From positions 89,834 through 153,833 of the forward strand of contig JAHBSK010000009.1 in the NCBI GenBank assembly GCA_019639175.1: a DNA stretch of 64,000 nucleotides, written 5' to 3'. Position 1 is the first letter of the stretch. Each line of letters starts with the position of its first letter. Both the position numbers and the translations under genes were made by a program. Below the pieces are notes generated by a model, which was not told the DNA's origin, did not search any database, and worked only from the letters and a program-made list of their open reading frames with translations. Source of the stretch: Acidobacteriota bacterium (lineage in GTDB: Bacteria; Acidobacteriota; Blastocatellia; Pyrinomonadales; Pyrinomonadaceae). Below, piece by piece: positions 46,439 through 55,621 of the stretch.

Positions 46439-47910
46439 ATATCGACAGTCTGGCCGGAATATTCGACAGCCATCTGGAATGGCTTGCGGTCACTGAAAGC
46501 GGCCGGGCGATAACGGTCAGGCGGGACGAGATAGAGATAATTCCGCGCGGTTCCGGCCTGTCGATAGGATTTCTTCGCGACAGCGGTTACGCGGTCTCGC
46601 GGATCAATGAATTCTCATATGATGACGGCGAGGTGCGGCTTGATCTTACGGGGCGTTTCGGACAAACCGAAGAAAGCGTGAGGTTCGTTCCGCGAACGTC
46701 CGCTGCCGAGCTTGCCGAAAATATCCTTTTGGCACGGCTGACAAAAGCGAACGAGGCCGCCGAGGCCGCGCTCGATGCGTTTCACGGACATTTGATAAAA
46801 AGCGTCGATCTAAACCGCGATAACGGACGGCTTGCGCAAATAATGCTGGCAGATAAACGCGGCGGCAAGGCGGCGCTGATGACGGATGTCACCGCGACGG
46901 TGCGCCCTGAAACGCTGCTGGCTTCGGCCTTGCTATGGGCGGACAGGCTGGCGGCAAGAAAGCGCGAACCGATAGACAATGTCACCATCGCTGCCGCGGG
47001 GCCGCGAACCGGCGAACTGCGTCGGCTCTGCGCTTTGCTAAACGTGCGGACGCGCAAACGACTGAACATCCTGAAACTGCTGGACGCGGAAAAGGATCAA
47101 AAAGCAGGTTTTTTGCGGCATTTTACTCCCGCCGATCTGTGGCGGGCAAAGCCGCGAAAAATGACGCTGCCGGAAGAATTTGCCGTCAGCCGCACCGCGG
47201 GCAAGATCATTGCAATGGCGCCGGACAAGATCGACATCATTCATTCAAGGCACGGCGAGACATTGCGTTTTCAAGGGCTTCCGTTCGTTCGAGTCCGAAG
47301 CATTTCCGGCAGAGAGCAAGCATGGTATGGAATTGAAGGAGAGAAAAGGGCGCTTGACGACGCCTCGCGAAATGATTTTCACGACCTTTTGGATGAACTG
47401 ATACGCTACCGCGACCACGAAACACCTTCAAAACGCCACAGGCTTTATAAGCTGGCGTCAGAAACGTGGCTCGAATCTATCCTGCGGCGGAACATCCGCG
47501 CTCTTGACCCGAACCTGATCCTTTCGCCGATACACAGCCAGTTTCGCGCGTCTGCGGACAAGATAGATCTGCTTGCGCTCAGACGCGACGGACGCCTTGT
47601 CATCATAGAAATAAAAACTTCGCCGGACAGGGAAACTATATTTCAGGCAGCGGATTATTGGCGGAAAATAGAGCTGAGGCGGCGACGCGGCGAACTGGCA
47701 AAGCTGCGGTTATTTGGCGATATGGAGATCGCCGACCGGCCCGCGTTGATCTACATTGTCGCGCCGGCGCTCAGTTTTCATCATGACACGGAACGCTTCG
47801 CGCGAATGCTTATTCCTGAAATAGAACTGTGGCGATGGGAACTGCACGAGGACTGGCGAAAAGAGATCAGGGTGATAGCAAGGCGTAATTATTTTGAACA
47901 GCGGATGTGA
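46432..47910 (+). CDS. Unknown protein with C-terminal PD-(D/E)XK-type nuclease fold
   Basis: 492 residues. The first 330 do not resemble any family I know (mixed alpha/beta, many Arg). From about residue 345, 'ETWLESILRRNIRALDPNLI', 'ASADKIDLLALRRDGRLVIIEIK' (in parts) give a Glu, then Asp, then the ExK triad typical of restriction-type and NucS/DUF91-like nucleases. This supports a DNA-acting enzyme. The coupling to an SGNH hydrolase gene (seven-base overlap) is odd for a repair enzyme. Cytoplasmic: no signal or membrane helix. Confidence 0.65.
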   Translation: MVNIDSLAGIFDSHLEWLAVTESGRAITVRRDEIEIIPRGSGLSIGFLRDSGYAVSRINEFSYDDGEVRLDLTGRFGQTEESVRFVPRTSAAELAENILLARLTKANEAAEAALDAFHGHLIKSVDLNRDNGRLAQIMLADKRGGKAALMTDVTATVRPETLLASALLWADRLAARKREPIDNVTIAAAGPRTGELRRLCALLNVRTRKRLNILKLLDAEKDQKAGFLRHFTPADLWRAKPRKMTLPEEFAVSRTAGKIIAMAPDKIDIIHSRHGETLRFQGLPFVRVRSISGREQAWYGIEGEKRALDDASRNDFHDLLDELIRYRDHETPSKRHRLYKLASETWLESILRRNIRALDPNLILSPIHSQFRASADKIDLLALRRDGRLVIIEIKTSPDRETIFQAADYWRKIELRRRRGELAKLRLFGDMEIADRPALIYIVAPALSFHHDTERFARMLIPEIELWRWELHEDWRKEIRVIARRNYFEQRM

Positions 47911-47995
47911 ATTTATCCCATATAATGCATTAGAACTTCATTGGCCTGTCTGAACTAACAGTTAACAGTTTTGAGTTTGCAGTTAGTAGTGTTTC

Positions 47996-48694
47996 TCAGA
48001 CGTTTTTGACAAATTTATATCCGACGCCGCGAACGGTCAGCAGTATTTTGGGGTTGTTCGGTTCGTCCTCGAGGTATTTGCGGAGCCTGACGATGAAATT
48101 GTCGATCGCCCGCGTGTCAGTGTCTTCCTGAAGCCCCCAAACGTCTTCAAGAATGGTCTTGCGTGACACGGCCGAGCCTTCATGATCCAAAAGGTAGCGG
48201 AGAAGTTTGATCTCCATCAGTGTCAGGTGATCGGTTCGACCGTCAGAACGCAGTTCCATGCTGTTAAAATCTATCGTGCGGCCGTTTACATTGACGACAT
48301 CTTCGGCCGGTTCGGCAGAGGCGGCTCTTGACCAGTCGCTTCTGCGGAGCAGCCCGTTGAGCCGTGCAAGAAAGATGTTCAGGTCAAAAGGCTTTGGCAG
48401 ATAATCGTCGGCCCCGGCCTCAAAGCCGGACAGAACATCTTCAGGCCTGCCGCGTGCGGTTAGCATCAGCGTCGGCGTGTAATCGCCCGTGTCGCGCAGA
48501 TGCCGCATAACCTCAAAACCGTTCTTTCCCGGCAGCATCACGTCCAGCACCATCGCGTCGAACGTCTCATTTGCCAGAGTTTCCAGCGCGGATTCGCCGT
48601 CATGAACGACGACCGCATCATAACCCTCGGCCTCTAGATTGAACCTCAGGCCTTCCGCGATATGCTCTTCGTCCTCAACAAGAAGTATCTTCAT
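47996..48694 (-). CDS. OmpR-family response regulator
   Basis: 232 residues. Receiver domain with acidic pair 'LLVEDEE', phospho-acceptor Asp51 in 'MVLDVMLPG', Thr in 'LMLTARG' and Lys in 'YLPKPFD'. C-terminal winged helix: 'LTLMEIKLLRYLLDHEGSAVSR' and 'VRLRKYLEDEPNNPKILLTVRGVGYKF' (in parts). Expected to regulate transcription on phosphorylation by the histidine kinase next to it (one base apart). Target genes unknown. Confidence 0.95.
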   Translation of the reverse strand: MKILLVEDEEHIAEGLRFNLEAEGYDAVVVHDGESALETLANETFDAMVLDVMLPGKNGFEVMRHLRDTGDYTPTLMLTARGRPEDVLSGFEAGADDYLPKPFDLNIFLARLNGLLRRSDWSRAASAEPAEDVVNVNGRTIDFNSMELRSDGRTDHLTLMEIKLLRYLLDHEGSAVSRKTILEDVWGLQEDTDTRAIDNFIVRLRKYLEDEPNNPKILLTVRGVGYKFVKNV

Positions 48695-48695
48695 A

Positions 48696-49583
48696 TCAAA
48701 CCAACGGAAGCTCGATCAAAAAAGTGCTTCCACGTCCTGTTCCCTTGCTGTCGGCGCTGACGGTGCCGCCGTGCCGTTCAATTATTCCTTTTACGATAAA
48801 GAGGCCAAGCCCGGTGCCTTTTGCTCCGGTGGCGGGTGCCTCCGGCGAACGGTAAAAGCGTTTGAATATGCGCTTTAGTTCACTGCCGGATATTCCTATG
48901 CCGTTGTCGCGTATCCGTATTGCCAGGCGGTTGCCCAAACCGGTCTTGCGTACCCTTATGGATATTCGCGGCTCGTCGCCGGAGTATTTGACCGCGTTGT
49001 CCAGCAGATTCATAAAGGCTGATTCCAGGTCGCGTTCATCGCCCAGCACCATCAGTTTTTCATCCGGGAAAAAGCTTTTGATAACGTCCGGCGCCAGGTT
49101 ATATCTGGTCCTGATCATAGTCGCGCAATTTTCAATGACCTGAGCGATGTCCAGTTCCATGACGTTTGCCTCGCGCCTTTTTTCGCGCATCTGGCCCGCC
49201 TGCAGCACCTGTTCCACAGTCTTCAGCAGCCGGTCCGAATCCGCCTGCATCACGTCATAGAACTCCAGCCGCTTTTCTTCGGAGACGTTCCTGTTTCTGA
49301 GGGTGTCCAGATACAGTTTGATCGAGGCGATCGGCGTTTTAAGCTCATGCGTGACGGCATTCAGAAAGGCGTCGTGCTGTTCGTTTCGTTTTATCTCGCG
49401 AACAAGAAAGATCGTGTTCAATATCAGCCCGGTGATGATAAGTGCAAAAAAGATGATGCCCAATACGAGGAGAACAACCTCGCGAAGGTTCAGCAATATC
49501 CAGCCGACGTTGAGCGCAACGGCAAGTATCGACAGCGAAATGCCGAGAACAAGAAAGAAAATTACGCTTTTACGTCGCCGCAT
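48696..49583 (-). CDS. Sensor histidine kinase
   Basis: 295 residues. Two membrane helices (about 9-29 and 33-58) with almost no loop between, so the sensor senses within or at the membrane. No HAMP domain is evident. The phosphorylated His is in 'LNAVTHELKTPIASIKLYLD', and the ATPase has 'NLLDNAVKYSG', 'IRDNGIGIS' and 'GTGLGLFIVKGII'. It is upstream of, and one base from, the OmpR-type regulator, forming one two-component operon. Confidence 0.95.
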   Translation of the reverse strand: MRRRKSVIFFLVLGISLSILAVALNVGWILLNLREVVLLVLGIIFFALIITGLILNTIFLVREIKRNEQHDAFLNAVTHELKTPIASIKLYLDTLRNRNVSEEKRLEFYDVMQADSDRLLKTVEQVLQAGQMREKRREANVMELDIAQVIENCATMIRTRYNLAPDVIKSFFPDEKLMVLGDERDLESAFMNLLDNAVKYSGDEPRISIRVRKTGLGNRLAIRIRDNGIGISGSELKRIFKRFYRSPEAPATGAKGTGLGLFIVKGIIERHGGTVSADSKGTGRGSTFLIELPLV

Positions 49584-49602
49584 CTCAGATCAAAATGTAA
49601 AA

Positions 49603-49650
49603 ACGGAAACCGGAAAAAGAATATCATACAGATCCTTTTTCGGTTTCCGT
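49603..49650 (-). terminator. Rho-independent terminator of the desaturase gene
   Basis: Sixteen-base stem (ACGGAAACCG and AAAAAG paired with their complements, one bulged base) followed on the minus strand by a run of Ts. Starts about 18 bases after the desaturase stop. Confidence 0.8.
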
Positions 49651-49667
49651 TCCCTGATGCCGTATCG

Positions 49668-50552
49668 TTATGCGGCTTCGCTGATCGGTTCAAGTTCGGC
49701 GGTGTCGGCCTGTCGGCGCTTGTCCGCTTTTTCGCTGTAAGCGTAAACCTCAGTGGCAAGCCCGATCATTTCCATAAATCGGATCTGTATCCAGTTAAGG
49801 TCAAATTCATACCATGAAAGTCCGTGACGTGCCGAACGCGGATGAGCATGATGGTTGTTGTGCCAGCCTTCGCCAAAACTGACAGCGGCGATGAGCGCGT
49901 TGTTTCGCGAATCGTCACGGGTCTCAAATCTGCGGCTCCCCCAAAGGTGCGTGGCAGAATTGACCAGCCAGGTGAAATGCCATCCGAACACCGTTTTCAG
50001 AAAAACGCCCCACAGCACCATCGACCAGCCGCCGATGAAGAAAAGCCCGATGCCCAAGATCACCGTCGGAACGTAATAATATTTGTTCAATATCTGGTGA
50101 AAGCGGTCATTGGCAAAATCGGGGCAATAGCGCTGCATTGTCGCCCACGATTGATTTTGCGCCGTGCCGCGAAAGATCCATCCGATATGCGCCCAGTAGC
50201 CGGTATGACGCGGGCTGTGCGGATCTTTTTCAGTTTCAGTGAATGCGTGATGGATACGATGGGTCGTTACCCAGCTTAGCGGCCCTGACTGTATTGCCAG
50301 CGTCCCAAAAACACTCAATGTGTACTCGACCCACTTTGGCGTCTTGAACCCTCTGTGAGTGAGCAGGCGGTGATACCCGACGCCGATGCCGAGGCTGCCG
50401 GCGATCCACCAAAGCAGGATGGCCGCGAAAAGGTTTGCCCAGCTAAAATAGAAAAATGCCGCAACGGCCAGAATATGAAATACGGCGACCCCGATGATCG
50501 TCGTCCAGTTGTACTTTCCGTGTGCTTGCAGTGACGGCGCTGACAGTTTCAT
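49668..50552 (-). CDS. Acyl-CoA/acyl-lipid delta-9 type fatty acid desaturase
   Basis: 294 residues, four membrane helices. The three His boxes that bind the di-iron centre are present: HRLLTH, 'HRIHHAFTE' and 'GWHNNHHAHP'. Introduces a double bond into a fatty acyl chain at the inner membrane. The C-terminal 25 residues are polar. It faces away from the ACP-FabF-acyltransferase operon, so both could be controlled from the shared 253-base region. Confidence 0.95.
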   Translation of the reverse strand: MKLSAPSLQAHGKYNWTTIIGVAVFHILAVAAFFYFSWANLFAAILLWWIAGSLGIGVGYHRLLTHRGFKTPKWVEYTLSVFGTLAIQSGPLSWVTTHRIHHAFTETEKDPHSPRHTGYWAHIGWIFRGTAQNQSWATMQRYCPDFANDRFHQILNKYYYVPTVILGIGLFFIGGWSMVLWGVFLKTVFGWHFTWLVNSATHLWGSRRFETRDDSRNNALIAAVSFGEGWHNNHHAHPRSARHGLSWYEFDLNWIQIRFMEMIGLATEVYAYSEKADKRRQADTAELEPISEAA

Positions 50553-50805
50553 GTAATGATTCCCCTTTGATTCATTTACGGCAAAAATGCCCTAACCTCA
50601 CCCTAACAGAAAAATTTGCTTATGATTGTAAGAGTTTTGTAAGAGTTTATTTTGGGTTTTGACGGTCGTAGAAAGAATGGAATGAATTTTTGCCTGTCGG
50701 TTGTATCAGAGTTTCTAAAGCGTCATTTTGACTAACGCTTTAACGTAAGTTAGCTTTTTCTTAATAGTTTTGCCGGATAGTTTTGCTCGTTTTGGAGGAA
50801 ATTTA
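50553..50805. promoter_or_regulatory. Divergent promoter region, desaturase / ACP operon
   Basis: 253 bases without a gene between two divergent lipid genes. AT-rich; holds TTTTGTAAGAG-type words and two GTTTTGCCGGATAGTTTTGC-like half words (50766-50785), but no operator I can name. Confidence 0.4.
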
Positions 50806-51057
50806 ATGAAAGAAGGGCCTGTCGCAGAACGGGTGATAAAGGTTTTCGCTGATTTTAAGAGCGTCGATCCTTCCGAGATCGATGTGAAAAGCACGTTTGA
50901 GGGGCTTGGGTTCGATTCGCTCGACGGCCTCAACATCATATTTGAGCTTGAGGAAGAGTTTGACATCTCCGTTCCCGATGAGACGGCACAGCAGATGGGT
51001 TCTGTCGCTGAGGTCATTGACGCGATCGAGGAACTGCTTGCCGGCAAGGATTCCTGA
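50806..51057 (+). CDS. acpP: Acyl carrier protein
   Basis: 83 residues from ATG 50806, preceded by TTGGAGG. The phosphopantetheine Ser38 lies in 'GFDSLDGLNIIFELEEEF', a DSL variant with Asp-Gly in place of the usual Val-Glu after it. Probably a dedicated carrier for the FabF-type enzyme 27 bases downstream, and not necessarily the main ACP of the cell. That view rests on context. Confidence 0.88.
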   Translation: MKEGPVAERVIKVFADFKSVDPSEIDVKSTFEGLGFDSLDGLNIIFELEEEFDISVPDETAQQMGSVAEVIDAIEELLAGKDS

Positions 51058-51084
51058 TCCGCCGGGCCGTTTTTCCCTCTGGTT

Positions 51085-52299
51085 ATGAAAAGAGTCGTGA
51101 TAACAGGGATAGGTGTTGTTTCCGCAATAGGAAACAGCGCCGGTGATTTCTGGACATCCCTTTCCACGGGAAGGTCGGGCATCGGCCCGATCACAAAGGT
51201 CGATACGGCCGAGATGAGATTCAAGAACGCGGCGGAGGTCAGGGGCTTTGACGCCTTGGCGTATTTTGATGACCGCCAGTTGATATCGCTCGATACGTTC
51301 TCGCAATTCGGCATTGCCGCCGCCCGCGAGGCGATAAAGGATTCGGGCATTGAATTTGACGACGAACTGCGCGACCGGACCGGCATCGTGACCGGTTCGT
51401 GCCTCGGCGGAAAAGAGACCGAGGACGCATTTTTTTACGACCTCTACGCAAATAAAAAGAACCGCGTTCCGCCGATAGCGATACCGCGGTCGATGAGCAA
51501 CGCCGTTGCAAGCCACGTCTCCATCGAACACGGCCTGACCGGTGCTACGTTTACCACATCAACTGCCTGCTCATCCTCAAATCACGCCATCGGCCAGGCG
51601 TTTTGGCTGATACGGCAGGGGACGCTTGATGCTGCCATTGCGGGCGGCAGCGAAGCTCCGCTGACATACGGAAATCTGAAGGCGTGGGAAGCGATGCGTG
51701 TGGTCGCGCCGGACACCTGCCGCCCGTTCAGCAAGGACCGTTCGGGAATGGTCCTCGGCGAAGGCGGGGCGATGTTCGTTTTGGAAGAGATGGAAGCCGC
51801 CAGAAAACGCGGTGCTCGCATTTATGCCGAAATAGTCGGGTTCGGGATGTCAGCGGATGCTCATCATCTGACGATGCCACTTGCGGAAGGCGCGGCAAAA
51901 GCGATGCGGGCGGCATTGGCCGACGGCGATGTTGACGCGGACGAGATCGGTTACATCAATGCTCACGGAACGGCGACACAGGCGAACGATGTGATGGAAT
52001 CGAACGCCATCCGCATGGTATTTGGCGAAAGAGCGGACGAGATACCGGTCAGTTCCACCAAATCAATGCACGGCCATACGCTCGGCGCCGCCGGTGCGAT
52101 AGAGGCCGCCGCGACGGTGCTTGCCCTGCACAACAAACTTCTGCCGCCGACCGCAAATTTTACCGAACTCGATCCTGAATGTCGGGTCAACGTCATAGCC
52201 AACGACGCACAGGCCGCATCGCCAAAGGCCGCCATGTCAAATTCCTTCGCCTTTGGCGGACTCAACGCCGTTCTGGTATTTCGCAGCCTGCCCGAATGA
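51085..52299 (+). CDS. fabF: Beta-ketoacyl-ACP synthase II type
   Basis: 404 residues. Starts 'KRVVITGIGVVSAIGN'. Catalytic Cys in 'TTSTACSSSNHAIGQAF', His in 'INAHGTATQANDVME' and second His in 'SMHGHTLGAAGAIEAAATV' complete the condensing triad. Elongates an acyl chain with malonyl-ACP. Together with the preceding ACP and the following acyltransferase it forms a small lipid operon; chain specificity is unknown. Confidence 0.93.
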   Translation: MKRVVITGIGVVSAIGNSAGDFWTSLSTGRSGIGPITKVDTAEMRFKNAAEVRGFDALAYFDDRQLISLDTFSQFGIAAAREAIKDSGIEFDDELRDRTGIVTGSCLGGKETEDAFFYDLYANKKNRVPPIAIPRSMSNAVASHVSIEHGLTGATFTTSTACSSSNHAIGQAFWLIRQGTLDAAIAGGSEAPLTYGNLKAWEAMRVVAPDTCRPFSKDRSGMVLGEGGAMFVLEEMEAARKRGARIYAEIVGFGMSADAHHLTMPLAEGAAKAMRAALADGDVDADEIGYINAHGTATQANDVMESNAIRMVFGERADEIPVSSTKSMHGHTLGAAGAIEAAATVLALHNKLLPPTANFTELDPECRVNVIANDAQAASPKAAMSNSFAFGGLNAVLVFRSLPE

Positions 52300-52303
52300 G
52301 CTT

Positions 52304-53233
52304 ATGGCCAAAAAGAGCAATTTTCAGGTTTGGTTGGAATACGCGCTGGCCCGGAGCGTTTTCGGTTTTCTGGGAATGCTGCCGCGCGGACTGGCCGTTT
52401 CGCTTGGTGTTGCGATAGGCGGGCTGGGTTTTCGTCTGCTCGGCGGTTTGAGGCGCACTGCTCTTAAGAATCTGGAGATCGCGTTCCCTGAAAAGAGTGT
52501 GGAGGAAAGGCTGAAGATAGCGCGGGGAACCTTTGAGAATCTCGGCCGCGTTCTTGGTGAAGCGAGCCAACTGCCGAAAAGCTCGGTCGAGGACATTGCC
52601 GCGATAACGGAATTTGAATTCGATGACGAGATCAAAGGTCTTTACCGGCGCGTAAAGGCTGATAAACAGGGCGTTTTGATAGTAACGGCTCACATGGGCA
52701 ACTGGGAGCTTTTCGTCCTTGCATTTGCCGCGTTGTATGAACCGATCAGCTATCTGGCACGGCCGATAGATAACGCCCGCATCGAAGAAATGGTCACGGC
52801 GTTTCGCACACGCTTTGGCAACCGCCCGATAAATAAATCAGGTTCGGCGATGACGGCCATCGCACATCTTCGCGAAGGCGGCATTCTGGGAATTTTGGCG
52901 GATGTTAACGCTCATCCGAAAGAAGGCGTGTTCGTTCCCTTTTTTGGCGTTGATGCCTGTACACCCAGCGGCCCGGCGATGATCGCCCTGCGTTCGGGTG
53001 CGGTCATTCTGCCTGCCGTCTGCGTCTGGGACAAGGATGAAAGGAAATTTCGCTTTGTCCGTGGCAGGCTTATTCAACCCGCTGACACCGGCGACCGCAA
53101 GGCCGACATCGTCACCACAACCGCCGAATACACCGCCGAACTCGAAAACATCATCCGCCAATATCCCGGCCAGTGGATGTGGATACACAAACGCTGGAAA
53201 ACCCGCCCAAAAGGCGAACCGGAATTATATTGA
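52304..53233 (+). CDS. LpxL/HtrB-like acyltransferase
   Basis: 309 residues from ATG 52304, four bases after the fabF stop. One N-terminal membrane segment. The catalytic Hx4(D/E) motif is seen in 'VTAHMGNWELFVLAFA', with later 'LADVNAHPKEGVFVPFFG' and 'LRSGAVILPAVCV'. Homologous to late acyltransferases that add secondary fatty acids to lipid A. Given the ACP and FabF upstream, it may use an acyl-ACP made by this operon (inference). Confidence 0.9.
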   Translation: MAKKSNFQVWLEYALARSVFGFLGMLPRGLAVSLGVAIGGLGFRLLGGLRRTALKNLEIAFPEKSVEERLKIARGTFENLGRVLGEASQLPKSSVEDIAAITEFEFDDEIKGLYRRVKADKQGVLIVTAHMGNWELFVLAFAALYEPISYLARPIDNARIEEMVTAFRTRFGNRPINKSGSAMTAIAHLREGGILGILADVNAHPKEGVFVPFFGVDACTPSGPAMIALRSGAVILPAVCVWDKDERKFRFVRGRLIQPADTGDRKADIVTTTAEYTAELENIIRQYPGQWMWIHKRWKTRPKGEPELY

Positions 53234-53330
53234 AGAAATGGGACACGGATAGGGCGGATAAGACAGATCTTCGCAGGTCTTCTTTAAGATGATCCGTGTA
53301 AAAACGACAGATCAATCTTAGGAGCGTTAC
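53234..53330. repeat. Spacer with ACGGATxx words
   Basis: Words GACACGGATAGGGCGGATAAGACAGATC face ATGATCCGTGTAAAAACGACAGATCA (in parts), a loose inverted repeat between convergent genes. No gene. Confidence 0.4.
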
Positions 53331-53627
53331 CTATCTTCTTCGTCGTCCGTAAGATGTCCGGCGGCGGTCGTGTTTGACCGTTAGGATTTTGATAGTTTCT
53401 TCGTCGATGAACCGATAAAGAAAGTGATACGGGAATCTGTCCAGGTTTGCTCGTCTGATCGCTTTTTGGTCTTTGTATCGCAGAGGGCTATTGGCGAGTT
53501 TTTCTACATATTCTTCCAGTTCCCGGGTGAACCTGTCCGCCAATTCCGGGCCGTCCTGTCGTTCGTACCATTCAACAATTTCGAGAACATCAAGCCGAGC
53601 GCCTACGTGGTAGATGATCTTCTTCAC
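53331..53627 (-). CDS. ParE/RelE-type toxin
   Basis: 98 residues. 'RLDVLEIVEWYERQDGPELADRF' and 'RYKDQKAIRRANLDRFPYHFLYRFIDEETIKILTV' (in parts) match the ParE fold, ending in the basic 'KHDRRRTSYGRRRR'. Members inhibit gyrase or cleave mRNA on the ribosome. Its start overlaps the antitoxin stop by four bases (ATGA), as usual for such pairs. Confidence 0.88.
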   Translation of the reverse strand: MKKIIYHVGARLDVLEIVEWYERQDGPELADRFTRELEEYVEKLANSPLRYKDQKAIRRANLDRFPYHFLYRFIDEETIKILTVKHDRRRTSYGRRRR

Positions 53628-53851
53628 TTGCGGCTTGCCTCGCGGCGTTGTTTGAAAAAATCGAAGAATTCTTCGTGCGTGAGTACGGTCGAAGGGTCTT
53701 CATCCATTTCCTTGTCCCTTTGCAAGGCAAGCTCCAATTCTTCATCGTCAATGAAATCATCAGGGAGCGATTCGATGATGCGGTCGGCAAGTTTTGCCCG
53801 TTCGTTGAACGGAAGACTGAGCGCTAATTTTTCCACTTCAGCGACTAACAT
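53624..53851 (-). CDS. Antitoxin, addiction-module component family
   Basis: 75 residues. 'LSLPFNERAKLADRIIESLP' plus the acidic 'DDEELELALQRDKEMDEDPS' is the pattern of the small unstable antitoxins (TIGR02574-like) paired with ParE-type toxins. Encoded first in the operon, coupled to the toxin. Confidence 0.85.
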   Translation of the reverse strand: MLVAEVEKLALSLPFNERAKLADRIIESLPDDFIDDEELELALQRDKEMDEDPSTVLTHEEFFDFFKQRREASRK

Positions 53852-53908
53852 GGGGCTATTCTACCATATCTTTGTTGAGCTATTAAGAAATCCTTCATAG
53901 CCATTGCC

Positions 53909-54946
53909 TCACATTGTTTGATTTTTTCTTGCCTGTGACTGGACGGCGGTGATGGCGACGGCATCGACGATGTCTTCGGCCTTGCAGCCGCGTGAGAGGT
54001 CGTTGCAGGGGCGGTCGAGGCCTTGCAGGATCGGGCCGATGGCTGTGCCGCCGGTGAGGCGTTCTGTCAGCTTGTAGGCGATGTTTCCGGCGTTGAGGTC
54101 GGGAAAGATGAGGACGTTCGCCTTTCCGGCTACGTCCGAACCCGGAGCTTTTGAATCGGCGACGGCCGGCACGATGGCAGCGTCCGCCTGCAGCTCGCCG
54201 TCGATCAGAAGATCGGGAACGCGGGCCTTGACGGTTCTTGTCGCCTCGATGACCTTGTCGAGCATCTGGTGTTCGGCGCTTCCTTTTGTTGAAAAAGAGA
54301 GCATGGCGACGCGCGGTTCAACGCCGAGCAGCGCGCGGCAGGAATCGGCTGACGCGATGGCGATCTCGGCAAGCTGGCCCGCGTCAGGATCAATGACCAC
54401 GCCGCAGTCGGCATAGATCATCGCTCCTTTTGCTCCGAAAGAAATGCTCTTACCCGATGAAGGATCGCTGACAGCCGGCACGACCATCAGAAAAAACGAC
54501 GAGACCGTTTTAAAGCCTTGCCTGACGCCGATGCAGCGAAGCGCGGCGGCGACCGTGTGTGCGGTCGTGTTCGTCGCACCGGCAACGGAACCGTCGGCCT
54601 TGCCGTCGCGGACAAGCAGGTTACCGAAATAGAGCGGGTCCTTTACCGTTTGTTCGGCCTCTTCGAGCGTGACGCCTTTTGCACGGCGGAGTTCGTAATA
54701 CAGCGTCGCCATTTTGGCAAAATCCGCCGATTTGCGATGGTCGAGTATCTCCACGCCGTTCAGATTTATGCCTTCATTCGCGGCGGCCTGTCTTATTTTC
54801 TCTTCATTGCCGATGACCGTTATTTTGGCTATCTGTTCGCGGACGCAGATTTCGGCGGCGCGGAGCGTGCGTGTGTCTTCGCCTTCGGGCAAAACGATGT
54901 GCTGCCGGTCGGCAGCGGCTTTTTGACGGATATTTTGCAGGATCAT
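53909..54946 (-). CDS. pta: Phosphate acetyltransferase
   Basis: 345 residues from ATG 54946 ('[27 protein letters not shown]', in parts); the frame is open to 55027 without a match. This is the short, class I type. '[21 protein letters not shown]', '[19 protein letters not shown]', '[14 protein letters not shown]' and '[17 protein letters not shown]' are family signatures. Interconverts acetyl-CoA and acetyl phosphate. No acetate kinase gene is adjacent. Confidence 0.95.
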   Translation of the reverse strand: MILQNIRQKAAADRQHIVLPEGEDTRTLRAAEICVREQIAKITVIGNEEKIRQAAANEGINLNGVEILDHRKSADFAKMATLYYELRRAKGVTLEEAEQTVKDPLYFGNLLVRDGKADGSVAGATNTTAHTVAAALRCIGVRQGFKTVSSFFLMVVPAVSDPSSGKSISFGAKGAMIYADCGVVIDPDAGQLAEIAIASADSCRALLGVEPRVAMLSFSTKGSAEHQMLDKVIEATRTVKARVPDLLIDGELQADAAIVPAVADSKAPGSDVAGKANVLIFPDLNAGNIAYKLTERLTGGTAIGPILQGLDRPCNDLSRGCKAEDIVDAVAITAVQSQARKNQTM

Positions 54947-55069
54947 TTTGTAAACGGCCTCAGCCGGTTCCTTATCATGAATATTCCTGAATTTACCATA
55001 CAACCATACGGGAAGGAACTTGCACAAACACTCGATAGTTTTTAGACTTGCATCTTAAGGAGCAAAAGC

Positions 55070-55621
55070 ATGAACGATAAAAGAACGTTACCGGAAAGAC
55101 CAAAACGCCAACAGCGGCGCGAAGCAAAGGGACGTATGTCCAGCTTTCTGATGTTTTTGCCGAATATGGTCATCCTTTTGGGACGCCTGCTAAAGGACAG
55201 CCGCGTTCCGACCACAGAAAAGGCTCTTTTTCTGGCGGCCATTGTTTATGTCATTTCGCCCATCGACCTGATACCTGACATATTTCCCTTTATCGGCCAG
55301 GTCGATGATATCTATATGGTCGCGCTTTCGCTTCTCCGGCTTGTGAACCGCACCGATGAAACGGTCGTCCGCGAACATTGGCAGGGCGGCGGCGACATCG
55401 TTTCGCTTGCGGATTCGATTGCCGGCATCGCGCCGGTTCTTTTGCCAAAACGCATCTCACGCGTGCTTGTTTCAAAGGTGGAAATGGCTCCGGCCGGAAA
55501 GACGGTCGGCAAAGCTCTCGGGGACATCGGCAAAAAGCACGAGGCATTTCTGCAGGAAGTCCCGGAAACGGAGCAGGACCGCCGCCTAAGGGTCGATTCA
55601 GAATCATCCATGACAAACTGA
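55070..55621 (+). CDS. DUF1232 (YkvA-like) membrane-associated protein
   Basis: 183 residues. 'TEKALFLAAIVYVISPIDLIPDIFPFIGQVDDI' (in parts) is the DUF1232 core, a helical hairpin embedded in membrane. The rest is a basic N-terminus and a helical C-terminal part. AAGGAG precedes the ATG. Divergent from pta. Function unknown. Confidence 0.9.
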   Translation: MNDKRTLPERPKRQQRREAKGRMSSFLMFLPNMVILLGRLLKDSRVPTTEKALFLAAIVYVISPIDLIPDIFPFIGQVDDIYMVALSLLRLVNRTDETVVREHWQGGGDIVSLADSIAGIAPVLLPKRISRVLVSKVEMAPAGKTVGKALGDIGKKHEAFLQEVPETEQDRRLRVDSESSMTN

